Virus record (IMG/VR): IMGVR_UViG_3300028417_000009
Span: 1 to 39,818 of that record
DNA from: a virus
Reading direction: 5' to 3' (one strand)
Length of the DNA stretch: 39,818 nt
In this document: piece by piece, positions 23,916-32,697 of the stretch
Layout: every line of letters begins with the position of its first letter
Position numbering within the stretch: the first letter of the stretch is position 1
Translations under genes and position numbers: made by a program
The notes under the pieces: model-generated
The model's database searches: none
Told to the model about the DNA's origin: nothing
What the model saw: only the letters and a program-made list of their open reading frames with translations

Positions 23916-26900
23916 TGCTGTCAAGAACACAACTAGCTACTCTCTCAGCCCAGACAGAAGTAGAGGCTACAAATAAAGATCCTTTTGAGCTAGATGATAT
24001 ATTTGATTTTGCTCTAGCTACAACTGTAGATATAGGCACAACCCTAGTAAACTCTCTCACAAATGTAATAGCTGCTATTACACCTTTGGATGAAGGAACA
24101 GATTGGGATACAGGTAATATCTTACAGGCTATGAACGAAGATGCTGGTAGATTTTATGACCAAAACAAAGATCTAGTACAGCTAGCTTCGTTTATAGGAG
24201 GGATATTTGTACCAGGAGTAGCTGCTGCTAAATCCTTTGCTTGGGCTAAAAATGGCCGTACTTGGGTAGGAGGACTAGAGAAAACTATCCGTAAATCAGA
24301 AGCATTAGCTGGGTCTGAGTTAAAAGAATTTGGAAAACGTACAGTAGCCTATAATACAGCCCGGGACTCTATGAGGATGGCAACTCTTAAATCAGGCGCA
24401 GCAGAGGGATTAGTATATGAATTAGAGTTTGCTGCTATGATGAACAAGCATGCCTATATGGATCAAGATTATGATATAGCAGATTTTGCTATAGGGGCAG
24501 CTTTGGGTGGATTAGTAGTTCCTCTGAGGTTAATGCAACAATCTAAGAGATTAAGGGCTATAGGTAAAGAAGCCATAGTTCCACAGGTATCTGCAGAGGC
24601 GTTTACTCCTCCTATACATTTACAGGGAAAAGATGCAGGACAGACACTATCCTATAAGGGCACCTTATACAATAACTGGAAGATAGACGATACTGCCAAT
24701 AGCTCAAAAGAAATAAAAGATTTTCATGAGAAAGCAGGATATGAGCATATAAACGGTATCTCCTTTCAAATAAACCAGATGGCCAAAAAAGATCCCAGTT
24801 TACAGGCTAGGATAAATTTTATAGTTCCAAAAGGACAAGCGCCTACTCCTAGATCCTTTGACTTTGATGATGCATACAATGCTACTCCTGATGAATACCT
24901 AGGAAAGATGTCTGTATCAGATCCTGCTGCGTTATCAGGAGTAGAGACTTTTGTCCATTACTCTGCCGAATCTCCAATGTTTAGCACTATGGACAATATA
25001 GTAACAAGAGCTGGCACAGGAGAGTTAGAAGCAATATCAGGACAAGTAGCCAAGAATACTCTTTTTTCAAAGTTCACTTCTACTGCTGTAAGATCTTATG
25101 ATGAATTGCTAGAATCTATCCCAGAAGGAGTAGCTTTAAAAGGCCCAGATCAAACAGAGATAGTTATAGGAATCAAGGAGATAGATAGAGCCACAAGAAA
25201 ATGGATGGCAGAGTATGTATCCTTACCAGGGTTTAGCACTAAGCCAATAAAATTTACAGGGCCAGGGGCTAAAAGTCTATCTACCTCTGATGCAGCTATA
25301 GCTAAGGAAGCTACTTGGAAAGAGATGGCTGCTACTCTTACGCATAAGGAGTTTGTGCCTCATTCAAAACTCATAGATCAACTAGCTCCTCTTCAAGCAA
25401 GCTCAAGAGCTGCAATAGCAGATCCCTACTATGGTATGAGAATCATCTCAGAGGTAGATGCTTTAGCTGGAGCAGGCGTTAATGCGTATCCAAGTATAAA
25501 GATTAACGCCTCAGCTAATATGTCAACCAAATTAGGAATGAATCCTTTTGGTCAATCTGTAGCTATATCAGATAAAGCATATCATGAGGCTATGATAGCT
25601 GTATCTACCTTGCCAAAAGGAATAAAACAGATACAATTAGATACCTCTTCTGATGATGTTATACCTTTTTTACAGGCTATTATTAATAGATACAAAGTTG
25701 AAGAGGCCACATGGCCTACTGTTTTATCCAAAGATAGCAGTGTTACTTTCACTAAGGTAGCAGAAGCAGCTGAATGGTTATGGAAAGAAAAACAGGCTAT
25801 TGTAGCTGCTGGTAAAGCTGCTGGCGCATCTCCTGTACAGATAGCTAGAGTTGCTAATCTCTCTGTAGAGACCACAGAAACGGTGTTATCCGCTAGAGGA
25901 GCAGGGTTACCCATTGATGGTTCCTTACCAATAGCTCGTTATTCCACTACAGATCAAGCTAAGTATTATGACCAACGCCCTATACAGCTAGAGGGTAAAA
26001 TAGGATCATATGGTCAGGTAGAAGAACTGGCTGTGACTTCTATGCTTGATAAAGAAATGCTCACTAATGCCCATATGGCTACTGTAACTAACATTATTGA
26101 CACTTCAGGTGTTCCCCAACTAGCTAAGTATCTAAAAGAAGTAGCTTACACTTCTGTTACAAAAGCTATGAGGGAACAGTTGCCAAGCGCATTAGCATCG
26201 CTGGAGAATAAATGGAACATGGTTACCTCCGCTGACCATGCTTATAGAGAGTTAGGAGAGTTTGGCTCCTGGATAACAGCTTATGGCTCTGATATGTCCA
26301 CCTATGTTAACAAGCATATAGATATGCTAGATGAAGCTATCACCTCCACGCTATCCGCTGTAGCACAAGAACCAGCATCTAGATTGCAATTTTCTCAGTT
26401 GCGACAAGCATTGCACGCTATTCCAATAGAGGAAGCAACCAAGCTAAGGTATGATGCAGAGACAGGAAAGATTATATCCGGAGTAATAGATGGCGCACCA
26501 ACGTATCTTAAATATTATGGAAAGGAACAGGAGATAGTATTAACAACTCAAATGAAAAACTTTATGACCTCCTGGCTTCCGGTTCAACAGGAACTATTAG
26601 GTGTATATAATTCCTCAAGACAGTTAAACGGATTACCTAAATCTAAAGGGGCAGGGATTTGGTTTCCGTACTCAGAGCTTAATAAAGATATGATAGCTTA
26701 TAAAGTATCTAATCCAGGACAGCCATTTAGCGTTGAGCTTATAACAGCTAGGAATGCCAAGGAACTGGCTGAGAATGTAGCAGAAGCAAACCAGCTATAT
26801 GGAGAGACTCATAAAATAGTAACCAAGGCTGATTCTGCATCTTGGAATCAGATCAATAGGTATTCTGACATAGAGCAGTTTAAAGTAGCAGATCTTGCTT

Positions 26901-28852
26901 CTAGGAAAAAGGGGATAACCTCTGGATCTATAACCCCTGGTTATACCGATATAGATAACTTTAAAGGCAGCATACAAAGGGAAATGTGGAACCAATATAG
27001 AAGAATAGATAGGGCAGCTAACTCGCAGCTCCATGACTCTTTAGACTTCTTTGCACAAAGAGAGATAGCAGCTACAGGGGGCGGTAAGGGGTTTCTAGGG
27101 CAGAAGGTACAACGTAAAGTATCCTTGCCAGAGTTAGTATCAAAGACTATGCTTAATGAGTCTATGGTGCATGACGCCCCTATGTTGGACATGGCTAATA
27201 ACTGGACAACTGTAGTTATCAACACAGCGTTTGATAAGACAAATACAGCCTGGAATGCAGTAACTAGAAAGAGCAAAGGTACAGCTAAGGATTTTGAATC
27301 ATTAACAGAAGCTCTTAAAAAAGCTGATGTTCCAATGCCCTATCCTAACCAAGAAGCATATGTCGCGGCTCTTAAGAAAGGTAAGATAGACGATGTAGCT
27401 TTGCATAGGATACAGCAATCACAATCTGTACTTGTTATGCTTAATCTAAGATTGCTAGAAACTGCCCATGCTATGGTAACTACTGCCTCTTTGCCTGTTA
27501 TCCTGCAGGGAGAATTAGCCTCTGTTACAGGTAAAGGAGGTGTTACCCCGCTTAAGCATATGATTGAGGCTACCAAGTTTTGGGCAAGCAATACACCAGA
27601 GGCTATGAAACTAAAAGCATATGCTAAAGATAGAAAGTATGTTGTTCCTATTGTAGCTGAAACAACTAGGGCTATGCAGGATTTCCATACTAATGTGAAC
27701 TTCTTTAGCAAGCATAAGAAGATACTTAATAAACTTACTTTCTTTTCTGATTTCTCAGAGGGATGGGTAAGAGAGCAAGCATTTGCTAATGGGTATCTCA
27801 TTGCTAAAACAAAGAATCCTAAAGCTCCTATGGAACTGCTAGCTGCTGAGGCGTATGCTTTTACCTCCAGAACAATGGGCAATTATGTTCCTCGCCAGCG
27901 TCCTACTATGTTTCAAGGCACCTTCGGAGCTATGATAGGTTTGTATCAGACCTTCATGCTCACCATGGGACAGAATATGTTTAGGTATCTTGAAGCAGGA
28001 GATGCTAAAGCTATGAGGAACCTATGGGGTGCTCAAGGTTCTATGTTCGGGCTTGAATCTCTCCCTATGTTCCAACAGTTTAACCAGTTGCTTGGCGGAT
28101 ATGTATCGGATGACCATGAAGATATTAGATCAACTGTATATGATGTCTTTGGGGATGATTCAGATCAATCAAGATCTATGGCAGAGTATGTACTCTTTGG
28201 TGCTCCAAGTGCTATGTTCGGATCTGCTATCTACACAAGAGGGGCATTAGATCCCAGATCTCCACTTACTGCTACTGGACAATCTGGAATAGCTTTCAAA
28301 CCTGCTATATATGATGCAGCTGTACAATCAGGTAAGCTAGTTGGAAATCTTATTCAGGCTACTGGAGATGAAGATATGGGAAGAGCTATATTGCAGGGAT
28401 TTGCAGCGCAGAGCTTATGGAGGCCAGCAGCTAGATATTCTGAGTTGGCTTTAGGAGCTAGCTTTGATCAGAAAGGAGAACTGATAAGTGGTACAGAGGA
28501 AGTGAGGGAACCTTTTGCTGTTTTCTCTAGGGTCTTTGGTGCCCGTCCCCTGAAAGAACAAGCTCTAAGAAATCTCCGTTTCTCTAACACCTACTACAAT
28601 CAGATAGATAGGGATAGGAGAGCAAGGTATACCAAAGAGCTAAGAAGGATTGTTACATCTGAGCCTGATATGGGCAGAGTAGATGAACTATTTGTAGATT
28701 TTATAGGCTCCCCAGGTGGGACATACAGGGGGTGGAAACAGATATACAATGATGCTTACATGGCAGTAGATACTCCCTATGCTGAAAGGCTTGTCAGTGA
28801 TACAAAGAGACAACCTGTGATACAGCAGATAGTTGATACTTATGCTCAATAG
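23915..28852 (+). CDS. large internal virion/ejection protein, 1645 aa
   Basis: The largest gene in the window and the last of the structural operon. Two glycine-rich hydrophobic helices near the N-terminus (LASFIGGIFVPGVAAAKSF near 90-110, FAIGAALGGLVVPLRL near 190-207) may insert in membranes during ejection. The C-terminal third has GLYQTFMLTMGQNMFRYLE, then a Met/Gly-rich MFGLESLPMFQQFNQLLGG segment. That pair is a pattern I associate with the giant ejected proteins of podoviruses. I see no transglycosylase, lysozyme or peptidase motif, so the cell-wall-degrading function found in T7 gp16 is not evident here. Confidence 0.8.
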   Translation: MLSRTQLATLSAQTEVEATNKDPFELDDIFDFALATTVDIGTTLVNSLTNVIAAITPLDEGTDWDTGNILQAMNEDAGRFYDQNKDLVQLASFIGGIFVPGVAAAKSFAWAKNGRTWVGGLEKTIRKSEALAGSELKEFGKRTVAYNTARDSMRMATLKSGAAEGLVYELEFAAMMNKHAYMDQDYDIADFAIGAALGGLVVPLRLMQQSKRLRAIGKEAIVPQVSAEAFTPPIHLQGKDAGQTLSYKGTLYNNWKIDDTANSSKEIKDFHEKAGYEHINGISFQINQMAKKDPSLQARINFIVPKGQAPTPRSFDFDDAYNATPDEYLGKMSVSDPAALSGVETFVHYSAESPMFSTMDNIVTRAGTGELEAISGQVAKNTLFSKFTSTAVRSYDELLESIPEGVALKGPDQTEIVIGIKEIDRATRKWMAEYVSLPGFSTKPIKFTGPGAKSLSTSDAAIAKEATWKEMAATLTHKEFVPHSKLIDQLAPLQASSRAAIADPYYGMRIISEVDALAGAGVNAYPSIKINASANMSTKLGMNPFGQSVAISDKAYHEAMIAVSTLPKGIKQIQLDTSSDDVIPFLQAIINRYKVEEATWPTVLSKDSSVTFTKVAEAAEWLWKEKQAIVAAGKAAGASPVQIARVANLSVETTETVLSARGAGLPIDGSLPIARYSTTDQAKYYDQRPIQLEGKIGSYGQVEELAVTSMLDKEMLTNAHMATVTNIIDTSGVPQLAKYLKEVAYTSVTKAMREQLPSALASLENKWNMVTSADHAYRELGEFGSWITAYGSDMSTYVNKHIDMLDEAITSTLSAVAQEPASRLQFSQLRQALHAIPIEEATKLRYDAETGKIISGVIDGAPTYLKYYGKEQEIVLTTQMKNFMTSWLPVQQELLGVYNSSRQLNGLPKSKGAGIWFPYSELNKDMIAYKVSNPGQPFSVELITARNAKELAENVAEANQLYGETHKIVTKADSASWNQINRYSDIEQFKVADLASRKKGITSGSITPGYTDIDNFKGSIQREMWNQYRRIDRAANSQLHDSLDFFAQREIAATGGGKGFLGQKVQRKVSLPELVSKTMLNESMVHDAPMLDMANNWTTVVINTAFDKTNTAWNAVTRKSKGTAKDFESLTEALKKADVPMPYPNQEAYVAALKKGKIDDVALHRIQQSQSVLVMLNLRLLETAHAMVTTASLPVILQGELASVTGKGGVTPLKHMIEATKFWASNTPEAMKLKAYAKDRKYVVPIVAETTRAMQDFHTNVNFFSKHKKILNKLTFFSDFSEGWVREQAFANGYLIAKTKNPKAPMELLAAEAYAFTSRTMGNYVPRQRPTMFQGTFGAMIGLYQTFMLTMGQNMFRYLEAGDAKAMRNLWGAQGSMFGLESLPMFQQFNQLLGGYVSDDHEDIRSTVYDVFGDDSDQSRSMAEYVLFGAPSAMFGSAIYTRGALDPRSPLTATGQSGIAFKPAIYDAAVQSGKLVGNLIQATGDEDMGRAILQGFAAQSLWRPAARYSELALGASFDQKGELISGTEEVREPFAVFSRVFGARPLKEQALRNLRFSNTYYNQIDRDRRARYTKELRRIVTSEPDMGRVDELFVDFIGSPGGTYRGWKQIYNDAYMAVDTPYAERLVSDTKRQPVIQQIVDTYAQ

Positions 28853-28977
28853 AGCAGCAAGTTTAATAACTCTACTATGGATAAGGTTAATACGATACCT
28901 ACAATAAGTAGAAATATGAATTCTAACCAGGTATCAAATCCAAATAGTCTTAAGAAGAAATTGCTTATAGTGCACAT
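28846..28977 (-). CDS. tiny membrane protein, 43 aa, distal end of the leftward operon
   Basis: A short frame on the minus strand, overlapping the last seven bases of the giant ejection gene tail-to-tail. It encodes one strong membrane helix (LEFIFLLIVGIVLTLSIVEL) after a basic-hydrophobic N-terminus (MCTISNFFLRLFGFDTW). GAGGA lies nine bases before the ATG at 28977, and AGGAGG lies further upstream in the terminator hairpin. It is the last gene of the leftward operon. Topology fits a small holin, lysis regulator or superinfection-exclusion protein; function is unproven. The strong ribosome site and the uninterrupted helix argue it is real. Confidence 0.5.
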   Translation of the reverse strand: MCTISNFFLRLFGFDTWLEFIFLLIVGIVLTLSIVELLNLLLY

Positions 28978-28996
28978 AATCCTAGTTCCTCGGTGT

Positions 28997-29037
28997 CCTC
29001 CTAGCGTAGTCCCTTTTTGCTAGGAGGTTTTTTATTT
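28997..29037 (+). terminator. intrinsic terminator of the rightward structural operon
   Basis: A 9-bp stem (CCTCCTAGC 28997-29005 with GCTAGGAGG 29019-29027), a 13-base loop, and a T-rich tail TTTTTTATTT (28028-like run at 29028-29037). The T-run follows only in the rightward direction; read leftward the hairpin has no T-run after it, so leftward transcripts can pass to the 43-residue gene. The T-run overlaps the stop codon of the Tad2-like gene. Confidence 0.85.
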
Positions 29038-29506
29038 AGATAGCGTCTACTATCTGCCAATCATTAGCTAGCATATCGGTCTGAGACGCCAGCCAAGGTA
29101 CCACTTTGTTATCTGCGGTTTTCATATCTATATGAGAATGGTAGCAAATCTCAGTTCCTTCTTCATATATACCTAGAAGTGGTGGCCTGTTAACTTTAAA
29201 CACAGATCCAGGAACAAGAAAGATAAACACGCCTTTGCCATTCCATCCAACACGCTGTACTTTCTTTCCCTCTTTCAGCCAACATAGGGCATCCGAGAAA
29301 GTGCCTACTGCCTCTAATTCTCTGTAATTCTTTTCAAAGAACTGCTTATCTACATACCATCTATCTTCATTGTTTTTTGGATTTACGGCTATCATACCTC
29401 CTAGCTCTGGTGTGTCCTCTTTGCTTACAGAGATGCCTTCCATGTCTTCTCCAGGTACATAAGGGCGCATAGGTTGTATTGCTGATTTCTTGTAAAGTTT
29501 AATCAT
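29036..29506 (-). CDS. DUF2829/Tad2-like protein, candidate anti-Thoeris, 156 aa
   Basis: The C-terminal half (about 70-156) matches the DUF2829 pattern of Tad2: FSDALCWLKEGKKVQRVGWNG near the start, MKTADNKVVPWLASQTDMLANDW near the end, with YHSHIDM between. Tad2 proteins are known to bind the cyclic ADP-ribose-type signal of the Thoeris defence system and so block NADase activation; whether this one does is inference. The N-terminal half (about 1-68) is a separate domain with PMRPYVPGED, a GGMIAVNPKN turn and WYVDKQFFEKNY, resembling small phage 'PGDYG-type' modules. It sits at the far end of the early operon, where accessory genes tend to gather. Confidence 0.8.
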   Translation of the reverse strand: MIKLYKKSAIQPMRPYVPGEDMEGISVSKEDTPELGGMIAVNPKNNEDRWYVDKQFFEKNYRELEAVGTFSDALCWLKEGKKVQRVGWNGKGVFIFLVPGSVFKVNRPPLLGIYEEGTEICYHSHIDMKTADNKVVPWLASQTDMLANDWQIVDAI

Positions 29507-29566
29507 AATAATATACCTCTTAATATATAGTTTAGATATTACTGCTTATAGATAGATAGCTCTATG

Positions 29567-29863
29567 CTAGCGCATTAAATACACGCCGTACAAAAAGCTC
29601 TTATCCGCCTCGTTTAGTGCATCATCCAGCTTACATGTATCCTCCACCTCTTCTGCCATAGCCATAGATAGCTTGTTTAGAATATGGCTAAGTTTTATCC
29701 CTCCATGAAAGCTAAGTAACCCTGTTACATTAGTCTCCTGCAACTCCTGATAAATCTCTGCAACAGGTTTAATGTCCTCCAGCACTACAGGATTAGCTGC
29801 ATCATCTATCTCGCTAACAGTTATCAGGTCATAGATTGACCGTTGCTCTCTTTGCTCTGCCAT
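29567..29863 (-). CDS. hypothetical protein, 98 aa
   Basis: Unrecognised. Acidic, helical protein with a central Ile/Leu/Ser helix and a C-terminal LNEADKSFLYGVYLM. GAGGAG lies about nine bases before the ATG. It lies between a 111-residue gene and the Tad2-like gene on the minus strand, with a 60-base AT-rich gap after it. Confidence 0.65.
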   Translation of the reverse strand: MAEQREQRSIYDLITVSEIDDAANPVVLEDIKPVAEIYQELQETNVTGLLSFHGGIKLSHILNKLSMAMAEEVEDTCKLDDALNEADKSFLYGVYLMR

Positions 29864-29865
29864 TA

Positions 29866-30201
29866 CTATTTACTCCTCTGTGCATCAAGTCTGAATTTGA
29901 ATAGGTACATATCACTAAGATAAAACTTTCCTTCCCATCCTCCTCTCTTTTCATCCACCGTAACTATATCTTCAACCTTACGTAGCATAGATGGATTACG
30001 TGAGTCATTGTAGTTCAATATAAATCTCTTTGGTGATCTAGTAGAGATAACAACGAACCATCCCCATTCTTTACCATTTGCCAGTTGGTTATATCCTTCA
30101 TCATGGGCTATATGTTTGACATCTCCTAATAAGTTACTACATATAGCTATCCCAGAAGAAGTAACTTTCCAGGTGCCATCCAGGCTGCAATCTGTGCCCA
30201 T
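29866..30201 (-). CDS. hypothetical protein, 111 aa
   Basis: Unrecognised. Starts MGTDCSLDGTWKVTSSGIAIC, a beta-rich sequence with two Cys and several Trp, and continues with a basic segment (FVVISTRSPKRFIL). The pattern resembles a small beta-barrel. AAGGAGAT lies about seven bases before the ATG, overlapping the neighbouring stop region. It belongs to the distal accessory part of the leftward operon. Confidence 0.65.
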   Translation of the reverse strand: MGTDCSLDGTWKVTSSGIAICSNLLGDVKHIAHDEGYNQLANGKEWGWFVVISTRSPKRFILNYNDSRNPSMLRKVEDIVTVDEKRGGWEGKFYLSDMYLFKFRLDAQRSK

Positions 30202-30204
30202 AGT

Positions 30205-30531
30205 TTATCTCCTTTCAATCTCTTTGATCTTTGATAAAGCCTCTGTCAGTTCATCCTCATAATAGCGCTTTTCACCTACAGTTACAGTAGGTCGTTTTTC
30301 AGGTTGTTTCATCCATTCGATGTCAATTTCTTGTAGCTCTACTCTGTCAAAGCTATCTTTATCCTTCCCCCATTTGATAGACATGTCTCCCTTCGCGTAT
30401 AGATATGGCTTCTCTGTAAATCGCGTTACCTTGTTTCCTGGGTGCCAATCATACCCCAATTTAAACAACCTCTTCTGTATAGCCTTGCTAACTTTTGGGT
30501 TATCGCCAATATTGAATTTCATTTCAGTCAT
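30205..30531 (-). CDS. hypothetical phage protein, 108 aa
   Basis: Starts MTEMKFNIGDNPKVSKAIQKRLFKLGYDW, a helical pattern with a conserved-looking LGY.W motif that occurs in small proteins of many phages; I cannot attach a function. The rest is basic and beta-rich with two Trp. A ribosome site AGGAGATACCTA precedes the ATG, identical over 12 bases to that before the DUF5675 gene. Confidence 0.65.
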   Translation of the reverse strand: MTEMKFNIGDNPKVSKAIQKRLFKLGYDWHPGNKVTRFTEKPYLYAKGDMSIKWGKDKDSFDRVELQEIDIEWMKQPEKRPTVTVGEKRYYEDELTEALSKIKEIERR

Positions 30532-30549
30532 TAGGTATCTCCTCTTTCT

Positions 30550-31818
30550 CTACGTTTTATGTTCATCATCTTCCAGCAATCCAAAGTCTATAAGTCCTTC
30601 TGGCCATCTTGAAGTCACAGCATTATGTGCCATATACATGTTACCTTTAGCTCCTTGATTAACCTTCTGGATCTTATCCGCAACTACAAGTCCATCTAGT
30701 ACATCCCTGAGATCCATAAACTTAGTAAGATCCCTAGAGACATATTTCCAGATCTGCTTCATAGTCAGTGCTCCTATTCCAGGAGCATTCAAAGCAACTA
30801 TGATGCTATTAGCTACCTCTGCATGTTTACCCTTGCCATACTCCCCAAGAGCAAATGGCATAGCTAATTCAGCTGCATACAATATAGTATTAGCCAGTAT
30901 ACAGTCCTCCTTAATAGCCACCAATGATCTTCTTGCTGTGGTCATTATTATAAGCAGCTTTAGCAAATGCGTAAATCTCCTCTGGCTGTAGTATTGAAAT
31001 CTTGAATCTTCCATTCTAGGGCAGCATTTATATATAGTATCTAATATTTCTTTTACCTCAGAGGATAACACCAGTTCGCCTTGTAGATTTTGAGTTTCAG
31101 TTAGTTGTTCTATTAGTTCTAATTCTAGTTCTATATTTGGTGGATCAGGAAAGGTAACTTTTACATCTGTTTGTTCTGCATATATGAATAGTACCCTAGA
31201 AAAGAACCCTCCTCCTAGAGCTATAGCTTTAAATGTATTAGCTATTCCCTCAGGCGTTATACCTGATATAATATTTACGGTGGGTTTGTTTATTGTTATG
31301 CTCTTACCTCTTGTTTTAGGATTAGTAAAGGAAGGCAGGTTATCCCACAGATTAGCTAGGTTGGTTATAAACCCATCATCGCCTATACCTATGAAATCTA
31401 GAAACTCATCATGTGCTACATAGGCTTCGGTTATCTGATCATCTGTGTCAATATCCCAGTCTAGCATAGCATCCCCGTTGTCTGCATTATCTATCTCCTC
31501 TAAAGCAGATTTACTAGCCATCCATTTCCAGAAAGATTCCTTAACTGCCTTGTTAGGAGCTGTATGTTTATACCCTAACTCAGAGATAAGATTCTTTCCT
31601 ACCTTGATAGCTGATCCCTTTCTAGCCCCAGGAGATCCTGTTAGTAGGACATACTGGTTAGGATAGATCTGTCCGTGCCCAAAAGGTATATACACTGATC
31701 TCCCTACAAGAGATCCTAGTAAGGAGATCAGTGTCCACCTATGGAAGGTATTAGGGGCTTCATTTGTACCTATATATCTAAAGTACAATGAAAATATATC
31801 TTCCTGCTGTGTACTCAC
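30550..31818 (-). CDS. DUF3987-like ATPase/helicase, 422 aa
   Basis: Resembles phage replicative AAA-type proteins of the DUF3987 kind. The N-terminal part has a Trp-Thr-Leu-Ile helix, then a variant P-loop with GSPGARKGSA (about 61-70) where the usual Gly-Lys-Thr/Ser is replaced by Arg-Lys-Gly-Ser, and a Walker-B-like AYVAHDEFLDF (about 132-142). The C-terminal part (about 345-420) may be a winged helix. Such proteins act as DNA-unwinding ATPases, often with primase functions, though no primase domain is seen here. The start is GTG directly after the DHH stop (TAAGTG) with AGGA seven bases upstream. Family call moderate. Confidence 0.65.
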   Translation of the reverse strand: MSTQQEDIFSLYFRYIGTNEAPNTFHRWTLISLLGSLVGRSVYIPFGHGQIYPNQYVLLTGSPGARKGSAIKVGKNLISELGYKHTAPNKAVKESFWKWMASKSALEEIDNADNGDAMLDWDIDTDDQITEAYVAHDEFLDFIGIGDDGFITNLANLWDNLPSFTNPKTRGKSITINKPTVNIISGITPEGIANTFKAIALGGGFFSRVLFIYAEQTDVKVTFPDPPNIELELELIEQLTETQNLQGELVLSSEVKEILDTIYKCCPRMEDSRFQYYSQRRFTHLLKLLIIMTTARRSLVAIKEDCILANTILYAAELAMPFALGEYGKGKHAEVANSIIVALNAPGIGALTMKQIWKYVSRDLTKFMDLRDVLDGLVVADKIQKVNQGAKGNMYMAHNAVTSRWPEGLIDFGLLEDDEHKT

Positions 31819-32697
31819 TTAATTTCCTACCTCCAACATAAAGGTAAGCATAGTGTGGGTAGCGCAGTGAAACCCAGCAGCAGAGGGATGCCCTCCTCCA
31901 CCATAGATCTCAGCTATCTTAGCAACATTAATACCTTTATCCTCTTTTCTGCTACGCAGAGAGACTTTCCATCTACCTTTCTGTTTTTCGTATATAGCAA
32001 TATAGGCAGCATCAGGACATTCTTTTAGAGCTGTATTACCTATCTCACTGACTAAGAAACCTGGTGCGTTATAGGCAGGGATAAAAACATCATCCTCTAG
32101 TTCCCAGGTAGTTCCATTATTAGCCAGAATCTTAGCTACCTGCCTATCCTCCTGTCTAAGCAGTATTCTTCCCTGTGCCTCTAATGCTATAGTCCCCATA
32201 GGATCCTGTATACTAGTATTAAGCACCTCAACAGTTAGGAGATTAGAATACAATGCTGCGCATATAGCTTTTGTTTCAGGGAGCTTAAATTCCCATAGAT
32301 CCCTATCCTGGATATGAAGCAAGATTGCAGGTGTGAGGCTAATAGTGTGCAGGTATTGCCAAGCTAATACCGCCCCTGATTTGGTAACATCAAGTACCAT
32401 TGTTAGGTTATCAGGCAATGAGGGTTCTGAAGCCAAGGCCCTAACCATAGAATCATGATGATCTATGGCAGTTACACTTTTAGCAACATGACATAGATGT
32501 TCTAGCTGTTCCACCGGATAGCTAAAATCTACCAGGTATACCTTTTTGTCTTGTATACGCTCTGTTAGCGGTGCCTCATCTCCATAGGTAGCAGGTATTA
32601 GATCTACCTTGCCATCATAGTAATCCCAAAAACACCATGCCGCTCCTATGCCATCTAGGCAATCTGCATGATAGATAACTACTGGTGCATTGCTCAT
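31819..32697 (-). CDS. DHH/DHHA1 family phosphoesterase, 292 aa
   Basis: Shows the DHH pattern: metal ligands in IYHADCLDG (about 8-16), VYLVDFS (Asp about 57), the signature AIDHHDS (about 77-83), and the C-terminal DHHA1 segment GGGGHPSAAGF (about 266-276). This family includes NrnA-type oligoribonucleases and cyclic dinucleotide phosphodiesterases. In a phage it could recycle nucleotides or degrade signalling dinucleotides; the substrate cannot be told from motifs. Starts with an ATGA overlap with the DUF5675 gene and ends just before the GTG of the DUF3987-like gene. Confidence 0.88.
   Translation of the reverse strand: MSNAPVVIYHADCLDGIGAAWCFWDYYDGKVDLIPATYGDEAPLTERIQDKKVYLVDFSYPVEQLEHLCHVAKSVTAIDHHDSMVRALASEPSLPDNLTMVLDVTKSGAVLAWQYLHTISLTPAILLHIQDRDLWEFKLPETKAICAALYSNLLTVEVLNTSIQDPMGTIALEAQGRILLRQEDRQVAKILANNGTTWELEDDVFIPAYNAPGFLVSEIGNTALKECPDAAYIAIYEKQKGRWKVSLRSRKEDKGINVAKIAEIYGGGGHPSAAGFHCATHTMLTFMLEVGN

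Noticed and set aside
27340-27882. Antisense open frame of 180 codons in the giant ejection gene
   Set aside because: Same reasoning; the plus-strand protein is continuous and matches the ejection-protein pattern here.
28997-29027. Bidirectional terminator between the convergent operons
   Set aside because: The T-run follows only in the rightward direction, and a plausible leftward gene (28846-28977) lies beyond the hairpin.
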